A DNA stretch of 64,000 nucleotides from Thioclava arctica (GCF_040892615.1 NZ_JBFRYC010000001.1:186001-250000); one strand, 5' to 3'; shown: positions 23,508 through 33,296, counted from the first letter of the stretch. Numbers and translations are program-made. The notes: generated from the letters alone by a model not told the origin.

Positions 23508-23951
23508 ATGAGCCCTCCCGACGAGACGATCCTCAAACAAGCCCGCCAGTTCATCGAGGCGATCCCGCATTCCCACGCGCTGGGGATGACGCTGGACGAG
23601 ATCGGGGCGGGCTATGCGGTGCTTTCGATGCCCTATGACGAACGGCTGATCGGCGATCCGCGCACGGGGGTTATTCATGGCGGCGCGGTTTCCGCCCTGA
23701 TGGATACCTGTTGCGGGGCCGCCGTGATGAGCCATCCGCAGGCCGGGTTTTCGACCGCGACGCTGGATTTGCGCATCGATTATATGCGCCCCGCCACGCC
23801 CGGTCATCGCATTACGGCTCGTGCGGAATGCTACCATGTCACGCGCTCGGTTGCGTTCGTGCGCGCATCTGCGCATGACGAGGAAGACGGCATCCCCGTT
23901 GCCGCCGCAACCGGCGCCTTCACCGTGAGCCGGCGGGAGGGCGCAGCATGA
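23508..23951 (+). CDS. PaaI family hotdog-fold thioesterase (first of pair)
   Basis: Hotdog-fold acyl-CoA thioesterase, about 147 residues. The conserved GVIHGGAVSALMDTCCG is the catalytic-helix signature of the PaaI/YdiI group. LDLRIDYMRPATPG and FVRASA are its strand motifs. I chose the internal ATG (MSPPDE); the upstream extension reads through poorly conserved sequence, and no clear ribosome site resolves it. The stop overlaps the next hotdog gene by ATGA, suggesting a pair or heteromer. Confidence 0.85.
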   Translation: MSPPDETILKQARQFIEAIPHSHALGMTLDEIGAGYAVLSMPYDERLIGDPRTGVIHGGAVSALMDTCCGAAVMSHPQAGFSTATLDLRIDYMRPATPGHRITARAECYHVTRSVAFVRASAHDEEDGIPVAAATGAFTVSRREGAA

Positions 23952-24463
23952 CCCGCCCCAAGCCAGAACCCGTTCAGCAGGTTAAGCAGCGTCGCGACGG
24001 CGCGTTGCGTGCGTTGGTTGATGGCGTGCCTTATGCGCGCTTCCTTGGTATCCAGTTTGACCGGCGTGGCGATGAGTTGACCGCCATTCTGCCCTTTAAT
24101 GACAAGCTGATCGGCAACCCGATGCTGCCCGCGCTGCATGGTGGGGCGACCTCGGCGTTTCTTGAGGTCACGGCGATCATCGAACTCAGTTGGGCCTTCC
24201 TCTGGGAGGATATCGAGGCGGGCCGGATCGACCTTGATAAGCTTGCCCCGATGTCGCTGCCGCGCTTGCCGAAAACCATTGATTTCACAGTGGATTACCT
24301 GCGCTCTGGCCTGCCGCGCGATGCCTATGCCCGCGCCCGCGTCAATCGCTCGGGGCGGCGTTATGCCAGCGTGCATGTCGAGGCATGGCAGGACAATCGC
24401 ACCAAGCTGTTTGCGCAGGCCACGGGCCATTTCCTGATGCCCCCGCGCGAGACCGATGGCTGA
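23948..24463 (+). CDS. Hotdog-fold thioesterase (second of pair)
   Basis: A 171-residue PaaI-like protein with LPALHGGATSAFLEVTAIIELSW as the catalytic-helix region and FTVDYLRSGLPRDAYARARV as the strand motif. It lacks the typical Asp in the first-gene pattern (MDTCCG), having LEVTA instead, so its specificity, or even activity, may differ from its neighbour. It overlaps the first thioesterase by ATGA and the MATE exporter by 8 nt, so three genes are translationally coupled. Confidence 0.82.
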   Translation: MTRPKPEPVQQVKQRRDGALRALVDGVPYARFLGIQFDRRGDELTAILPFNDKLIGNPMLPALHGGATSAFLEVTAIIELSWAFLWEDIEAGRIDLDKLAPMSLPRLPKTIDFTVDYLRSGLPRDAYARARVNRSGRRYASVHVEAWQDNRTKLFAQATGHFLMPPRETDG

Positions 24464-25760
24464 GATCACCCACGCGCGGGTTCTCAAAATCGCGCTGCCG
24501 ATCGTTCTGTCCAACGCCACGATCCCGATTCTGGGCGCGGTCGACACCGGCGTTGTCGGCCAGCTCGGCCTGCCTGCGCCAATCGGGGCGGTGGGGATTG
24601 GCGCGGTGATCTTGTCGTCGATCTATTGGATTTTCGGCTTTTTGCGGATGGGCACAACGGGGCTTGTCAGCCAAGCCCATGGCACGGGCGACACGGTCGA
24701 GGTTTCGGCGGGATTGATGCGCGCGCTGATCATCGCGGCGGCGGCAGGCTTGGCGCTGGTGGCGCTGCAAATTCCGATCTTTTGGGCGGCGTTTCGGCTG
24801 GCGCCGGCCAGTGCCGAGGTCGAAAGCCTTGCCCGTGATTACCTGCAAATCCGGATCTGGGGCGCGCCGCTGACGATCTCGCTTTATGCTTTTACCGGCT
24901 GGCTGATCGCGCTGGAGCGCACGCGCAGTGTGCTGGTGCTGCAGGTGGCGATGAATGCGCTGAATGTGACGCTGGATCTGTGGTTCGTGCTGGGGCTTGG
25001 CTTTGGCGTCAAAGGGGTCGCGGTGGCCACGCTGATTTCGGAACTTGGTGGCGTGGCGCTGGCGCTTTGGCTGACGCGGGCGGCGTTTATGGGCGGTTTA
25101 TGGCGGGCCCGCGCGATCTTTGATCGGGTCAAGCTGGGCGTGATGGCACGGGTCAATAGCGATATCATGATCCGCTCGGTGCTGCTGCAAGCCAGCTTTA
25201 CCACGTTCCTGTTTCTGGGCGCGGGGCAGGGCGATGTGACCTTGGCCGCCAATCAGGTGCTGCTGCAATTTCTGGAAATCACGGCATTCGCGCTTGATGG
25301 GTTTGCGTTTTCCGCCGAAAGCCTGGTGGGCCAAGCGGTGGGCGCGCGCTCGGTCTCGCGGATGCGGCGCGCGGCCATCGTAGCCGCGCAATGGGGCGTT
25401 GGGGGCGCGGCCCTGCTGGGGGTAGTGTTCTTTCTCGCCGGGCCTTGGATCGTGGATGTGATGACCACGGCCCCCGAGGTGCGCTTGGCCGCGCGCAGCT
25501 ATCTGCCTTGGATCGCTATCGCCCCGGTGATCGGTATCGCAAGCTGGATGTTTGACGGTATTTTCATCGGCGCGACGCTGACGCGCGAGATGCGCAACGC
25601 GATGTTTGTCTCGGTGGCGATCTATGTCGTGGCGCTGCTGATCCTGATCCCGGCCTTTGGCAATCACGGGTTATGGGCAGCGTTGATGGTGCTCAATGGC
25701 GCGCGTGGATTGGCGATGGCGCGGCTGTATCCGCGCGCCGAGGCAAAAGCCGCGGGGTAG
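24456..25760 (+). CDS. MATE family efflux transporter (DinF-like)
   Basis: Cation-coupled multidrug exporter of 434 residues with about 12 membrane helices in two related halves: the N-terminal PIVLSNATIPILGAVDTGVVG and the second-half LDGFAFSAESLVGQAVGA. It is most like the DinF branch of MATE. The start overlaps the hotdog thioesterase by 8 nt. The substrate is unknown. A GC-rich hairpin follows directly at its stop codon, before convergent trpS. Confidence 0.9.
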   Translation: MAEITHARVLKIALPIVLSNATIPILGAVDTGVVGQLGLPAPIGAVGIGAVILSSIYWIFGFLRMGTTGLVSQAHGTGDTVEVSAGLMRALIIAAAAGLALVALQIPIFWAAFRLAPASAEVESLARDYLQIRIWGAPLTISLYAFTGWLIALERTRSVLVLQVAMNALNVTLDLWFVLGLGFGVKGVAVATLISELGGVALALWLTRAAFMGGLWRARAIFDRVKLGVMARVNSDIMIRSVLLQASFTTFLFLGAGQGDVTLAANQVLLQFLEITAFALDGFAFSAESLVGQAVGARSVSRMRRAAIVAAQWGVGGAALLGVVFFLAGPWIVDVMTTAPEVRLAARSYLPWIAIAPVIGIASWMFDGIFIGATLTREMRNAMFVSVAIYVVALLILIPAFGNHGLWAALMVLNGARGLAMARLYPRAEAKAAG

Positions 25761-25776
25761 GGGGGCAGCGCCCCCC
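25760..25776. terminator. GC hairpin between convergent MATE and trpS genes
   Basis: A perfect 7-bp stem, GGGGGGC with GCCCCCC, around the loop AGC, begins in the MATE stop codon and lies 9 nt before the trpS stop. It fits a shared bidirectional terminator. The same stem-loop core recurs at 46803-46819. Confidence 0.55.
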
Positions 25777-25784
25777 AACCTGTC

Positions 25785-26825
25785 TTAGCGCGAGCGCACC
25801 ATACCCATGATGTCATAGGTCTGCGCAAGGATCGGGCGCGCGATGGCATCGGCTTTATCTGCGCCTTGGCCCAAAATCGCGTCGATCTCGGCAGGGTCGG
25901 CCATCAGGCGCGCCATTTCGGTGCTGATCGGGCTGAGCTTGGCAACCGCCAGATCGGCCAGCGCGGGTTTGAACGTCCCGAACCCTTTGCCGCCATATTC
26001 GCCCAACACCTGCGCCGGGGTCATATCGGCCAAAGCGGCGTAGATATTCACCAGATTGCGCGCCTCGGGACGGTCTTTGAGCCCCTCGATCTCGGCGGGC
26101 AATTCGGCCGGGTCGGTGGTGGCCTTGCGGATTTTCTTGGCGATCGTGTCGGCATCATCGGTCAAGTTGATGCGGCTGGCATCCGACGGGTCGGATTTCG
26201 ACATTTTCTTCGTGCCATCGCGCAAGCTCATGACGCGGGTGGCGGTGCCCTCGATCAGCGGTTCGGGGGCGGGGAAGAAATCGACCTTGAAGTCATGGTT
26301 GAACTTGGCCGCGATATCGCGCGTCAGCTCGACATGTTGCTTCTGATCTTCGCCCACTGGCACCATCGTCGCGTGATAGACCAAAATGTCCGCCGCCATC
26401 AGCGCAGGGTAGGCGTATAGCCCCAGCGAGGCTTTCTCGGCATTCTTGCCCGCCTTGTCCTTGAACTGGGTCATCCGGTTCATCCAGCCCAGACGCGCCA
26501 CGCAATTGAGCGCCCAAGCCAGTTCTGCATGGGCCGAAACCTGGCTTTGGTTGAACAGGATCGAGCGCGCCGGATCGACACCCGAGGCGATAAAGGCTGC
26601 CGCCGCCTCGCGAGTCTGGCGGCGCAGCGCTTCGGGGTCTTGCCAGACGGTGATGGCGTGCAGATCGACGAGGCAATAGATCGTCTCGATCCCCTCATCC
26701 TGTTTTTGTGCAAAGCGTTTCAACGCGCCAAGGTAGTTGCCCAGCGTCAGCCCGCCCGAGGGCTGGATGCCGGAAAAAACCCGGGGTTTGAAATTGGCGT
26801 TGAGGGGGGGGATTTGGTCGCTCAT
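25785..26825 (-). CDS. trpS: Tryptophan--tRNA ligase
   Basis: Charges tRNA-Trp. The class I signature appears as PSGGLTLGNYLG (HIGH equivalent) near residue 20 and KKMSKSDPS (KMSKS) near residue 195. The protein is 346 residues, normal. Two adjacent ATG codons occur; the second (26825) is preferred because AGGAG lies 7 nt before it. It is convergent with the MATE gene and divergent from the rhomboid gene. Confidence 0.96.
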   Translation of the reverse strand: MSDQIPPLNANFKPRVFSGIQPSGGLTLGNYLGALKRFAQKQDEGIETIYCLVDLHAITVWQDPEALRRQTREAAAAFIASGVDPARSILFNQSQVSAHAELAWALNCVARLGWMNRMTQFKDKAGKNAEKASLGLYAYPALMAADILVYHATMVPVGEDQKQHVELTRDIAAKFNHDFKVDFFPAPEPLIEGTATRVMSLRDGTKKMSKSDPSDASRINLTDDADTIAKKIRKATTDPAELPAEIEGLKDRPEARNLVNIYAALADMTPAQVLGEYGGKGFGTFKPALADLAVAKLSPISTEMARLMADPAEIDAILGQGADKADAIARPILAQTYDIMGMVRSR

Positions 26826-26947
26826 CATCTTGCTCCTGAGGGCGCGCGGGGGTTGGAGGCCCGCACGGGGGTGGAATTCCGCCTTGTGCTCGCTTATCGC
26901 TAAAGCGCGCGGGACGTCAACCAAGCCCGCGCCCAAACGGAGCGCCC

Positions 26948-27634
26948 ATGCACGAAGGTTATAACGAGAACCCGATCAACCCTTTGCCGCCCATCGTGTG
27001 GCTGCTGGCGCTACCGATCATTGCGACCGAATTGTTCTTTGGCTTGGGTGCGAGCGGTCTGATGAGCGCGGCTGATGCGGCGGGCTGGCGCCTTGATGCG
27101 TTGCAGAAATTCGCGTTCTCGCCGCAGGTGTTGCGCGCGATGATCGACACCGGGCAATATCCGCCCCAGCAGATGCTGCGACTGGTGACCTACCCGTTTG
27201 TGCATGCCAGCGTGACGCAGGCGATTTTCGTGCTCGTATTCCTGCTGGCGCTGGGCAAAATGGTGGGCGAGTTGTTTTCCAATCTCGCCGTGGCAGTGGT
27301 GTTCTTGGGCTCAAGCGTGATCGGGGCGCTGGTTTATGGCTTGCTGCCCTTCACGCAGGTCGGGCTTTATGGCGGCTATCCGGGCGATTACGGGCTGATC
27401 GGTGCGTTCACCTGGATCTTGTGGACGCGGTTGGGACAGGAGAATGCCAACCAGATGCGGGCGTTTTCGCTGATCGGGGCCTTGATGGGCATCCAGCTGA
27501 TCTTTGCGATGATCTTTGGCGCGCGCCCCGATTGGATCGCGGATATTGTGGGCTTTGTGTCCGGTTTCACGCTTAGCTTCTTTGTGGCGCCGGGCGGGAT
27601 GAAGCGCGCGTTGCAGCGCTTGCGCAAGCGTTAA
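26948..27634 (+). CDS. Rhomboid-fold membrane protein, probably catalytically inactive
   Basis: A 228-residue six-helix protein of the rhomboid superfamily (LRLVTYPFVHASVTQAIF in the second helix, LGKMVGELFSN after it). The catalytic serine motif GxSG reads GDYG (146-149), with Tyr in the Ser position, and the sixth-helix His has no counterpart (IADIVGFVSG). The second conserved His of the HxxxH(N) helix is also absent (HASVTQ). It is therefore probably a pseudoprotease. Similar Rhodobacteraceae proteins are commonly labelled active rhomboids. It shares a TTAA stop overlap with convergent murJ. Confidence 0.8.
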   Translation: MHEGYNENPINPLPPIVWLLALPIIATELFFGLGASGLMSAADAAGWRLDALQKFAFSPQVLRAMIDTGQYPPQQMLRLVTYPFVHASVTQAIFVLVFLLALGKMVGELFSNLAVAVVFLGSSVIGALVYGLLPFTQVGLYGGYPGDYGLIGAFTWILWTRLGQENANQMRAFSLIGALMGIQLIFAMIFGARPDWIADIVGFVSGFTLSFFVAPGGMKRALQRLRKR

Positions 27635-29184
27635 GCGCCGCCTTTTCCCCGGCGCATCGCGGCGCGGAAGTCGGCGAAATGCACCGCGCCGATGGCGATG
27701 GCGGTGCCGAAATAGGCGATCATCCCAACGATCACGAGGCCCAGCATCGCCAGCCCGCGTAGCCCCGGCGCGGTAAAGGCCGCCGGGAACGCCCAGCAGA
27801 TCGCCCAGACCAGCGCGCCCATGACGGCCGCCGAGACGATGATACGCGGCACGCGGCGCAGAAAACGGGCGTCAAACCGCGCCGCCTCGCCCATCGAACG
27901 CGCGCCAAGCCACAGCTGCGCCACCATCGCCCAGCCTGCCAGCGTGGTGCCCACCGCCGCCGAGAGATAGCCGATGAACGGCGCAAGCCCGACCGCGATC
28001 ACCACATTCACCCCCATCGCCACCAGCGCGTAATTAAACGGCGTGCGGGTGTTCTCGCGCGAAAAATACAGCGGTTGCAGCACTTTTTGCAGCACGAAAG
28101 CGGGTAGGCCGAGGCCGTAAATCGCCACAGCCCAAGCGGTCGCGACGCTATCGGCATGGGTGAAACGCCCGCGCTCAAACAGCACCGACACGATGGGCAG
28201 CGCAGCCACCAACAGCGCAATCGCCGGGCCGATGGTTAGCAGCAGCGCGAATTCGCCCGCGCGCGAAAACGAATAGCGCCCGCCCGCCACGTCACCCGCG
28301 CGCAACCGGCGCGACAGATCGGGCAGCAGCACCACGCCAATCGCGATCCCGACCACGCCAAGGGGCAGTTGATACAGCCGATCCGCGTAGTTGAGCCACG
28401 CAATCGCGCCGTCGAACTGCGAGGCGACCTGACGACCCACCAGCAGGTTGATCTGCACCACGCCGCCCGCCAGCATCGCAGGGATTGCGATGCGGATCAG
28501 GCGTTTCATATCGGGGCTCAGACGGGGGCGAGCGGGCACGATCTTGAACCCGGCCCGCCACGCTGCGATCCAGACCAGCGTCAGTTGCGCCACGCCCGCG
28601 ATCGGCACGGCCCAAGCCAGCGCTGGTCCGATCGGCCAGCCAAAGTGATCGGCCAGTATCATCGCCGCAACGAAGGTCACGTTCAGCAAGACAGGCGCGG
28701 CGGCAGCGGCCGCGAAATGGCCTGCTGCATTCAGCACACCCGACAGCAGCGCACCGAGCGAGATGAACAGAATATAGGGAAATGCGATGCGGCCATATTG
28801 GGTGGCAAGTGCGAAACGCTCATCCGCGGCGAAACCCGAGGCCATCGCCAGCACCAGCCACGGCATCAAGGCAATCGCAACCACACTCAGCGCGATCAGA
28901 ACGGTTATCAGCCCGCCCATGGCCTCGCGCGCGAAGCCTTGGGCATTCTCGCCGCCCTCAAGTTTCTTCGAGAAGATCGGGATAAAGGCGGTGTTGAACG
29001 CGCCCTCGGCAAAGAAGCGGCGAAACAGGTTGGGCAGCGAGAAGGCGATCAAAAACGCCTCGGCCACCGGGCCAGCACCCAGATAGGCCGCGATCATCAT
29101 GTCGCGCGCAAATCCCAGCACGCGGCTCGCCATTGTCCAGCCGCCCACCGTCAGGAAGCCGCGCACCAGCCGGATCGGTTTCAT
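27631..29184 (-). CDS. murJ: Lipid II flippase MurJ
   Basis: Flips lipid-linked peptidoglycan precursor across the inner membrane. The 517-residue, about 14-helix protein shows the MurJ N-terminal pattern MASRVLGFARDMMIAAYLGAG and FRRFFAEGAFNTAFIPIF, with its charged pocket arginines. It starts one base after the glnD stop on the same strand, a pairing seen in many Rhodobacteraceae, and the two are likely co-transcribed. Its stop overlaps the rhomboid stop as TTAA. Confidence 0.95.
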   Translation of the reverse strand: MKPIRLVRGFLTVGGWTMASRVLGFARDMMIAAYLGAGPVAEAFLIAFSLPNLFRRFFAEGAFNTAFIPIFSKKLEGGENAQGFAREAMGGLITVLIALSVVAIALMPWLVLAMASGFAADERFALATQYGRIAFPYILFISLGALLSGVLNAAGHFAAAAAAPVLLNVTFVAAMILADHFGWPIGPALAWAVPIAGVAQLTLVWIAAWRAGFKIVPARPRLSPDMKRLIRIAIPAMLAGGVVQINLLVGRQVASQFDGAIAWLNYADRLYQLPLGVVGIAIGVVLLPDLSRRLRAGDVAGGRYSFSRAGEFALLLTIGPAIALLVAALPIVSVLFERGRFTHADSVATAWAVAIYGLGLPAFVLQKVLQPLYFSRENTRTPFNYALVAMGVNVVIAVGLAPFIGYLSAAVGTTLAGWAMVAQLWLGARSMGEAARFDARFLRRVPRIIVSAAVMGALVWAICWAFPAAFTAPGLRGLAMLGLVIVGMIAYFGTAIAIGAVHFADFRAAMRRGKGGA

Positions 29185-29185
29185 C

Positions 29186-31969
29186 CTAGTTGCCCGCCCG
29201 TTTCGAGCCAGAGGCGATTGCCTCGCGCAGCCGCTTTTCCAAGGCCTGCTGGCGCGACGTCGAGTGCAACTTGAGCCCAAACATGTCCTTGACGTAGAAA
29301 CTATCCACCACCTGCGCTCCGTAAGTCGCGATCACCGCGCTGGAGATCGAGATATTATTGGCCGCCAGCGCGCGGGTCAGATCATAGAGCAGGCCGGGGC
29401 GGTCGCGAGTATCGACCTCGATGATCGTGTAAATGTCCGATCCCTCATTGTCGAAAACAACATGGGTCGGGAATTTAAACTCGCGCTCGCGTTTCTTGAT
29501 CTTGTCGCGATCTTTGAGCGCATCGCGCGCGATCACCTCGCCACGCAGCGTCTTGTCGATCATGCCGCGCAGACGACTCAGCTTGGAGGCCTCATAGGGG
29601 TGGCCCTCGGCATCCTGAATCCAGAAGACGGCGGTCGCGTAGCCGTCCTTGCTGGTATAGGTGCGCGCATCGACCACGTTCGCCCCCACCAACGCCAACG
29701 CGCCCGACAGCCGCGAGAAGATGCCCGGATGATCGGCCAGCGCGAAGCTGGCGCGCGTGGCGTCGTGATCATCATCGGGATGCAGGTCGATGCGAATTTC
29801 GCTATTGTCCAACCCGCGCAGCAACCTTGCAAAGATCGTGTGATTGGTGGTGTTGAGCGATTGCCAATAGGGATCGTAATGACGCCCCAATTCGGCGCGA
29901 ATTTCCTTGCCGTCCCAATCGCCAGTCTGTTCCAGTACAAGGCGCAGGGCGCGCTTGGCCTCAGAACTGCGCTGATCGCGATTGACCGCCTCAAGGCCAT
30001 GTTCAAGGGCGCGCGCGGTTTCGGTATGCAGCTTGCGCAGCAGGCTTGCTTTCCAGTTGTTCCACACATTGGGCCCAACGCCGCGAATGTCGCACACTGT
30101 CAGCACGGTCAGCAGATCCAGCCGTTTGCGCGACTTCACCTGACGGGCGAAATCGCGGATCGTGCGCGGGTCGGACAGGTCGCGTTTCTGCGCCACATCC
30201 GACATCAGCAGGTGATTGCGGATCAGCCATTCCACCGTCTCGCATTCCTCGGCATTCAGCCCCAGACGCGGGGCCACCTTGCGCGAGATTTTCGCCCCCA
30301 AAATCGAGTGATCCTCGGGGCGGCCCTTGCCGATATCATGCAGCAAAAGCGCGACATACATCACGCGGCGATTGATCCCCTCTTCGAGGATTTTGGACGA
30401 CAGCGGCAGCTCTTCGATCAGCTCTTCGCGCTCGATCTGGGCCAGCGTCGAGATCACCTGAATCGTGTGCTCGTCCACGGTGTAGCTGTGATACATATTG
30501 AATTGCATCATCGCCACGATCGGCCCGAATTCGGGGATGAAGGCGGCCAAAACACCCAACTCATTCATCCGGCGCAGCGCGCGTTCCGGGTTGCCATGTT
30601 TGAGCAACAGATCGAGGAACAGCTTTTGCGCCTCGCGGTCGGTGCGGATCGAATCGTCAATCAAATCGAGATTGGCCGAGACCATCCGCATCGCATCGGG
30701 ATGGATCAACATCCCCGTGCGCAAGGCTTCTTCAAAGATGCGCAGCAGGTTCACCGGATCGGCCAGAAACGCGGCATCATCCGCCACGTTGAGCCGCCCG
30801 TTATCCTCGCGGTAAGGCGCCTTGAGCTTGCGGCGACGGCGGAAAATGCGTTGCAGCATCGGCGCGGTCTTGACGTGCTGCGCCTCTAGCTTGGTCAGGA
30901 AGATGCGCGTCACATCGCCCACCGCCGTAGCATGGCGGAAATAATCCTGCATGAATACTTCGACCGCGCGCCGACCCGCCAGATCGCGATAGCCCATGCG
31001 TTCGGCCACCTCGACTTGCATGTCGAAACTCAGTTGATCGGCCGCGCGCCCTGCGATCAGATGCAGATGGCAGCGCACCGCCCAAAGGTAGTCTTCAGCG
31101 GCATAGAAGGTCGCGTATTCCTCGGGGGAAAAGGCCCCGATCTCCATCAACTCGCGCGCGCGCCCGACATGGTGGATATATTTGCCGATCCAATAGAGCG
31201 TTTGCAGATCGCGCAACCCGCCCTTGCCCTCTTTGATATTGGGCTCCAGCACGTAGCGCTGCCCGCCCTGACGGCGGTGCCGCTGGGCGCGTTCCTCTAG
31301 CTTGGCCTCGATGAATTCGCCCTCGGTGCCTTCAAACAGGTCATGGCGCAGCCGCTTTGACAGCGCTTCCGCCAGCCCGGTATCGCCCCCGACATAGCGG
31401 TGCTCCAGCAAGGCGGTGCGGATCGTGATGTCTTCGCGCCCGAGCCGGATGCAATCGTCCAAGGTACGCGAGGAATGCCCCACCTTCAGCTTGAGATCCC
31501 ACAGCATATAGAGCATCGATTCAATCACGCTCTCGGCCCAAGGCGTGACCTTGTAGGGCGTCAAGAACAACAGATCGACATCGGAATGCGGCGCCATTTC
31601 AGACCGGCCATATCCGCCGACCGCGAGAACCGAGAACCGCTCGGCCTCGGTCGGGCTGCCAAGCCGGTGAAGCCGCGTTGTCGCCACCCGCAAGACCGAG
31701 CATACGATGCCATCGGTCATCTGCGCATAGGCCTCGACGGTGACGCGCGCGGCCCGCGGATGGGTGGCGAAATCGGCCTCAATTGCCGCACAGGCCTGCT
31801 CGCGCTCGTGCGCCAGAAAGGCCACGGTGGCCGAGCGCAGATCGCGCGCCTCCTCAATCCCCTCAAGCGCGATCTCGAGCGCCTCGAAAACCCCGGTCTC
31901 CCGAAGAAGGAGCGGGCCCCCAGACTCCTGCGGGGTAAACGACTGCGCAGTGCTCACGGCTTTGGTCAC
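29186..31969 (-). CDS. glnD: PII uridylyltransferase/uridylyl-removing enzyme
   Basis: Nitrogen-status sensor that uridylylates PII proteins (GlnB/GlnK) when glutamine is low and removes UMP when it is high. The 927-residue protein shows the nucleotidyltransferase motif GGYGRSEMAPHSDVDLLF (about 112-129), the GlnD linker, an HD domain with LLHDIGKGRPEDH (about 520-535), and two C-terminal ACT domains that sense glutamine. All expected active-site residues are visible. It is upstream of murJ by one base. Confidence 0.96.
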   Translation of the reverse strand: MTKAVSTAQSFTPQESGGPLLLRETGVFEALEIALEGIEEARDLRSATVAFLAHEREQACAAIEADFATHPRAARVTVEAYAQMTDGIVCSVLRVATTRLHRLGSPTEAERFSVLAVGGYGRSEMAPHSDVDLLFLTPYKVTPWAESVIESMLYMLWDLKLKVGHSSRTLDDCIRLGREDITIRTALLEHRYVGGDTGLAEALSKRLRHDLFEGTEGEFIEAKLEERAQRHRRQGGQRYVLEPNIKEGKGGLRDLQTLYWIGKYIHHVGRARELMEIGAFSPEEYATFYAAEDYLWAVRCHLHLIAGRAADQLSFDMQVEVAERMGYRDLAGRRAVEVFMQDYFRHATAVGDVTRIFLTKLEAQHVKTAPMLQRIFRRRRKLKAPYREDNGRLNVADDAAFLADPVNLLRIFEEALRTGMLIHPDAMRMVSANLDLIDDSIRTDREAQKLFLDLLLKHGNPERALRRMNELGVLAAFIPEFGPIVAMMQFNMYHSYTVDEHTIQVISTLAQIEREELIEELPLSSKILEEGINRRVMYVALLLHDIGKGRPEDHSILGAKISRKVAPRLGLNAEECETVEWLIRNHLLMSDVAQKRDLSDPRTIRDFARQVKSRKRLDLLTVLTVCDIRGVGPNVWNNWKASLLRKLHTETARALEHGLEAVNRDQRSSEAKRALRLVLEQTGDWDGKEIRAELGRHYDPYWQSLNTTNHTIFARLLRGLDNSEIRIDLHPDDDHDATRASFALADHPGIFSRLSGALALVGANVVDARTYTSKDGYATAVFWIQDAEGHPYEASKLSRLRGMIDKTLRGEVIARDALKDRDKIKKREREFKFPTHVVFDNEGSDIYTIIEVDTRDRPGLLYDLTRALAANNISISSAVIATYGAQVVDSFYVKDMFGLKLHSTSRQQALEKRLREAIASGSKRAGN

Positions 31970-32017
31970 GTCTCGAATAGGCCTTGCTGGAAGGCGAAGG
32001 AAATCGGCAGCCGGGTC

Positions 32018-33199
32018 TTAATACCCGGCCCCACCAAAGCTGCGCGGCGCGGGATCGATGATCACGGCTTGCCCGTTGCTGACCTGCGCAATCGCCAGAC
32101 CACGCTCATTCGTGCCATCGGGCAGCAGGCGGAATACGCCGTTCACGCCAACAAAGCCCGAGGGCTGGGTCAGCCCCTGCCGGGTCAGCGCATTCGGGTT
32201 GCCCGATTTGATCAGCGCCCCGATGGCGGCAATCCCGTCATAGGCGAGCCCGGCAATCGGATGCGGCGCGCTGCCATAAGCGGCCTGATAGCGTTGCACG
32301 AATTGCGCCTGCAGATTGGGATCGGGTTCGGCGAACCAGCCACCTTGCACGCCCGGAAGCGACAGGGTCGCGGGCGGAATATCCCAGCGGGTCAGGCCGA
32401 TGAATTGCGTGCTCTGCGAGTTGACGCCGTTTTCCGGCAAAAGCTGGGACAACAGCGGCAGCGCGCCTGCCGTGTCAGCGGTCAGGAACAGCGCATCCAC
32501 ATCGCCCGACTTCACGCGTTCAGCGATTTTCGGCGCGGCAGAGACCACCCCTTGCTGGGAGAACGGATAATTGGTGACGCCAGCCAGCGTCGCGCCGTTG
32601 CGCGCAATCGCGGTCTGGATCGCGGCGGCCCCGACCGAGCCGGCGGCGGTGTCCTCATGCACGACCATGATCCGGCGCTTGCCCTGACGCGCAGCATAGC
32701 GCACTAACCGCTCGGCGGTGTTGGGGAAGGTCGGGCCAAGCACGAAAAGGTTGCCCCCCGCGATATCGGTGTTGTTCGAGAAGGCCAGTACATTGACGTT
32801 GCGCGGGGCCACGGCCACCGCTACGGCATTGGCCGATTGCGCGAACACCGGACCCAGAATGATCTTGGCGCCGTCATCGACCGCCTTGTTTGCCATCGCA
32901 GCGGCCTGACCTGCCTGACCGCCGGTGTTGTAGACGCGCAGATCGATGCGCACCCCTTTCAAATCGGCCACGGCCATGTCGGCTGCGTTCTTCAGTGCGC
33001 GTGCCAGCGTTTCATCGCCCGAGTTGCCCGAACCTGCGGGCACCAGCAGCGCTACCGTGACGGGGGCCGAGGTGTCGATGCGTTGTCCGCTATTGCCCCC
33101 GATCGGTCCGGTTGGGTTGCAAGCTGCCAGCCAAAGCGCCGAGAAAAGCGCTACGATTTGTGCAGCGCGTGCACGGGTGTTACGGATCAGGGCAAACAT
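32018..33199 (-). CDS. Penicillin-binding-protein activator-like lipoprotein (LppC/receptor fold)
   Basis: A 393-residue envelope lipoprotein: signal helix then lipobox LWLAAC with the lipidated Cys near residue 27, followed by a type I periplasmic-binding-protein fold (VTVALLVPAGSGNSGDETLARALKNAADMAV, KIILGPVFAQSANAVAVAV). In alphaproteobacteria this gene neighbours rsmI and yraN and is annotated as an LpoA/LppC-like activator of PBP1A. An ABC branched-chain receptor is the alternative. The ATG follows AGGAC. It is divergent from rsmI; the neighbourhood matches the LppC-rsmI-yraN cluster. Confidence 0.85.
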   Translation of the reverse strand: MFALIRNTRARAAQIVALFSALWLAACNPTGPIGGNSGQRIDTSAPVTVALLVPAGSGNSGDETLARALKNAADMAVADLKGVRIDLRVYNTGGQAGQAAAMANKAVDDGAKIILGPVFAQSANAVAVAVAPRNVNVLAFSNNTDIAGGNLFVLGPTFPNTAERLVRYAARQGKRRIMVVHEDTAAGSVGAAAIQTAIARNGATLAGVTNYPFSQQGVVSAAPKIAERVKSGDVDALFLTADTAGALPLLSQLLPENGVNSQSTQFIGLTRWDIPPATLSLPGVQGGWFAEPDPNLQAQFVQRYQAAYGSAPHPIAGLAYDGIAAIGALIKSGNPNALTRQGLTQPSGFVGVNGVFRLLPDGTNERGLAIAQVSNGQAVIIDPAPRSFGGAGY

Positions 33200-33296
33200 G
33201 ATAGGTCCTTCGGCTCGATGCGCAAAAATGGCTTGACCAAATTCTATGCGGATCGTCGCACGAAGTAAACGATACTCACGCTTCAAGGAGCAGGTG

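Noticed and set aside
29099..30889. 596-codon frame opposite glnD
   Set aside because: Antisense shadow of conserved glnD domains, rich in His/Gln/Arg; no motif.
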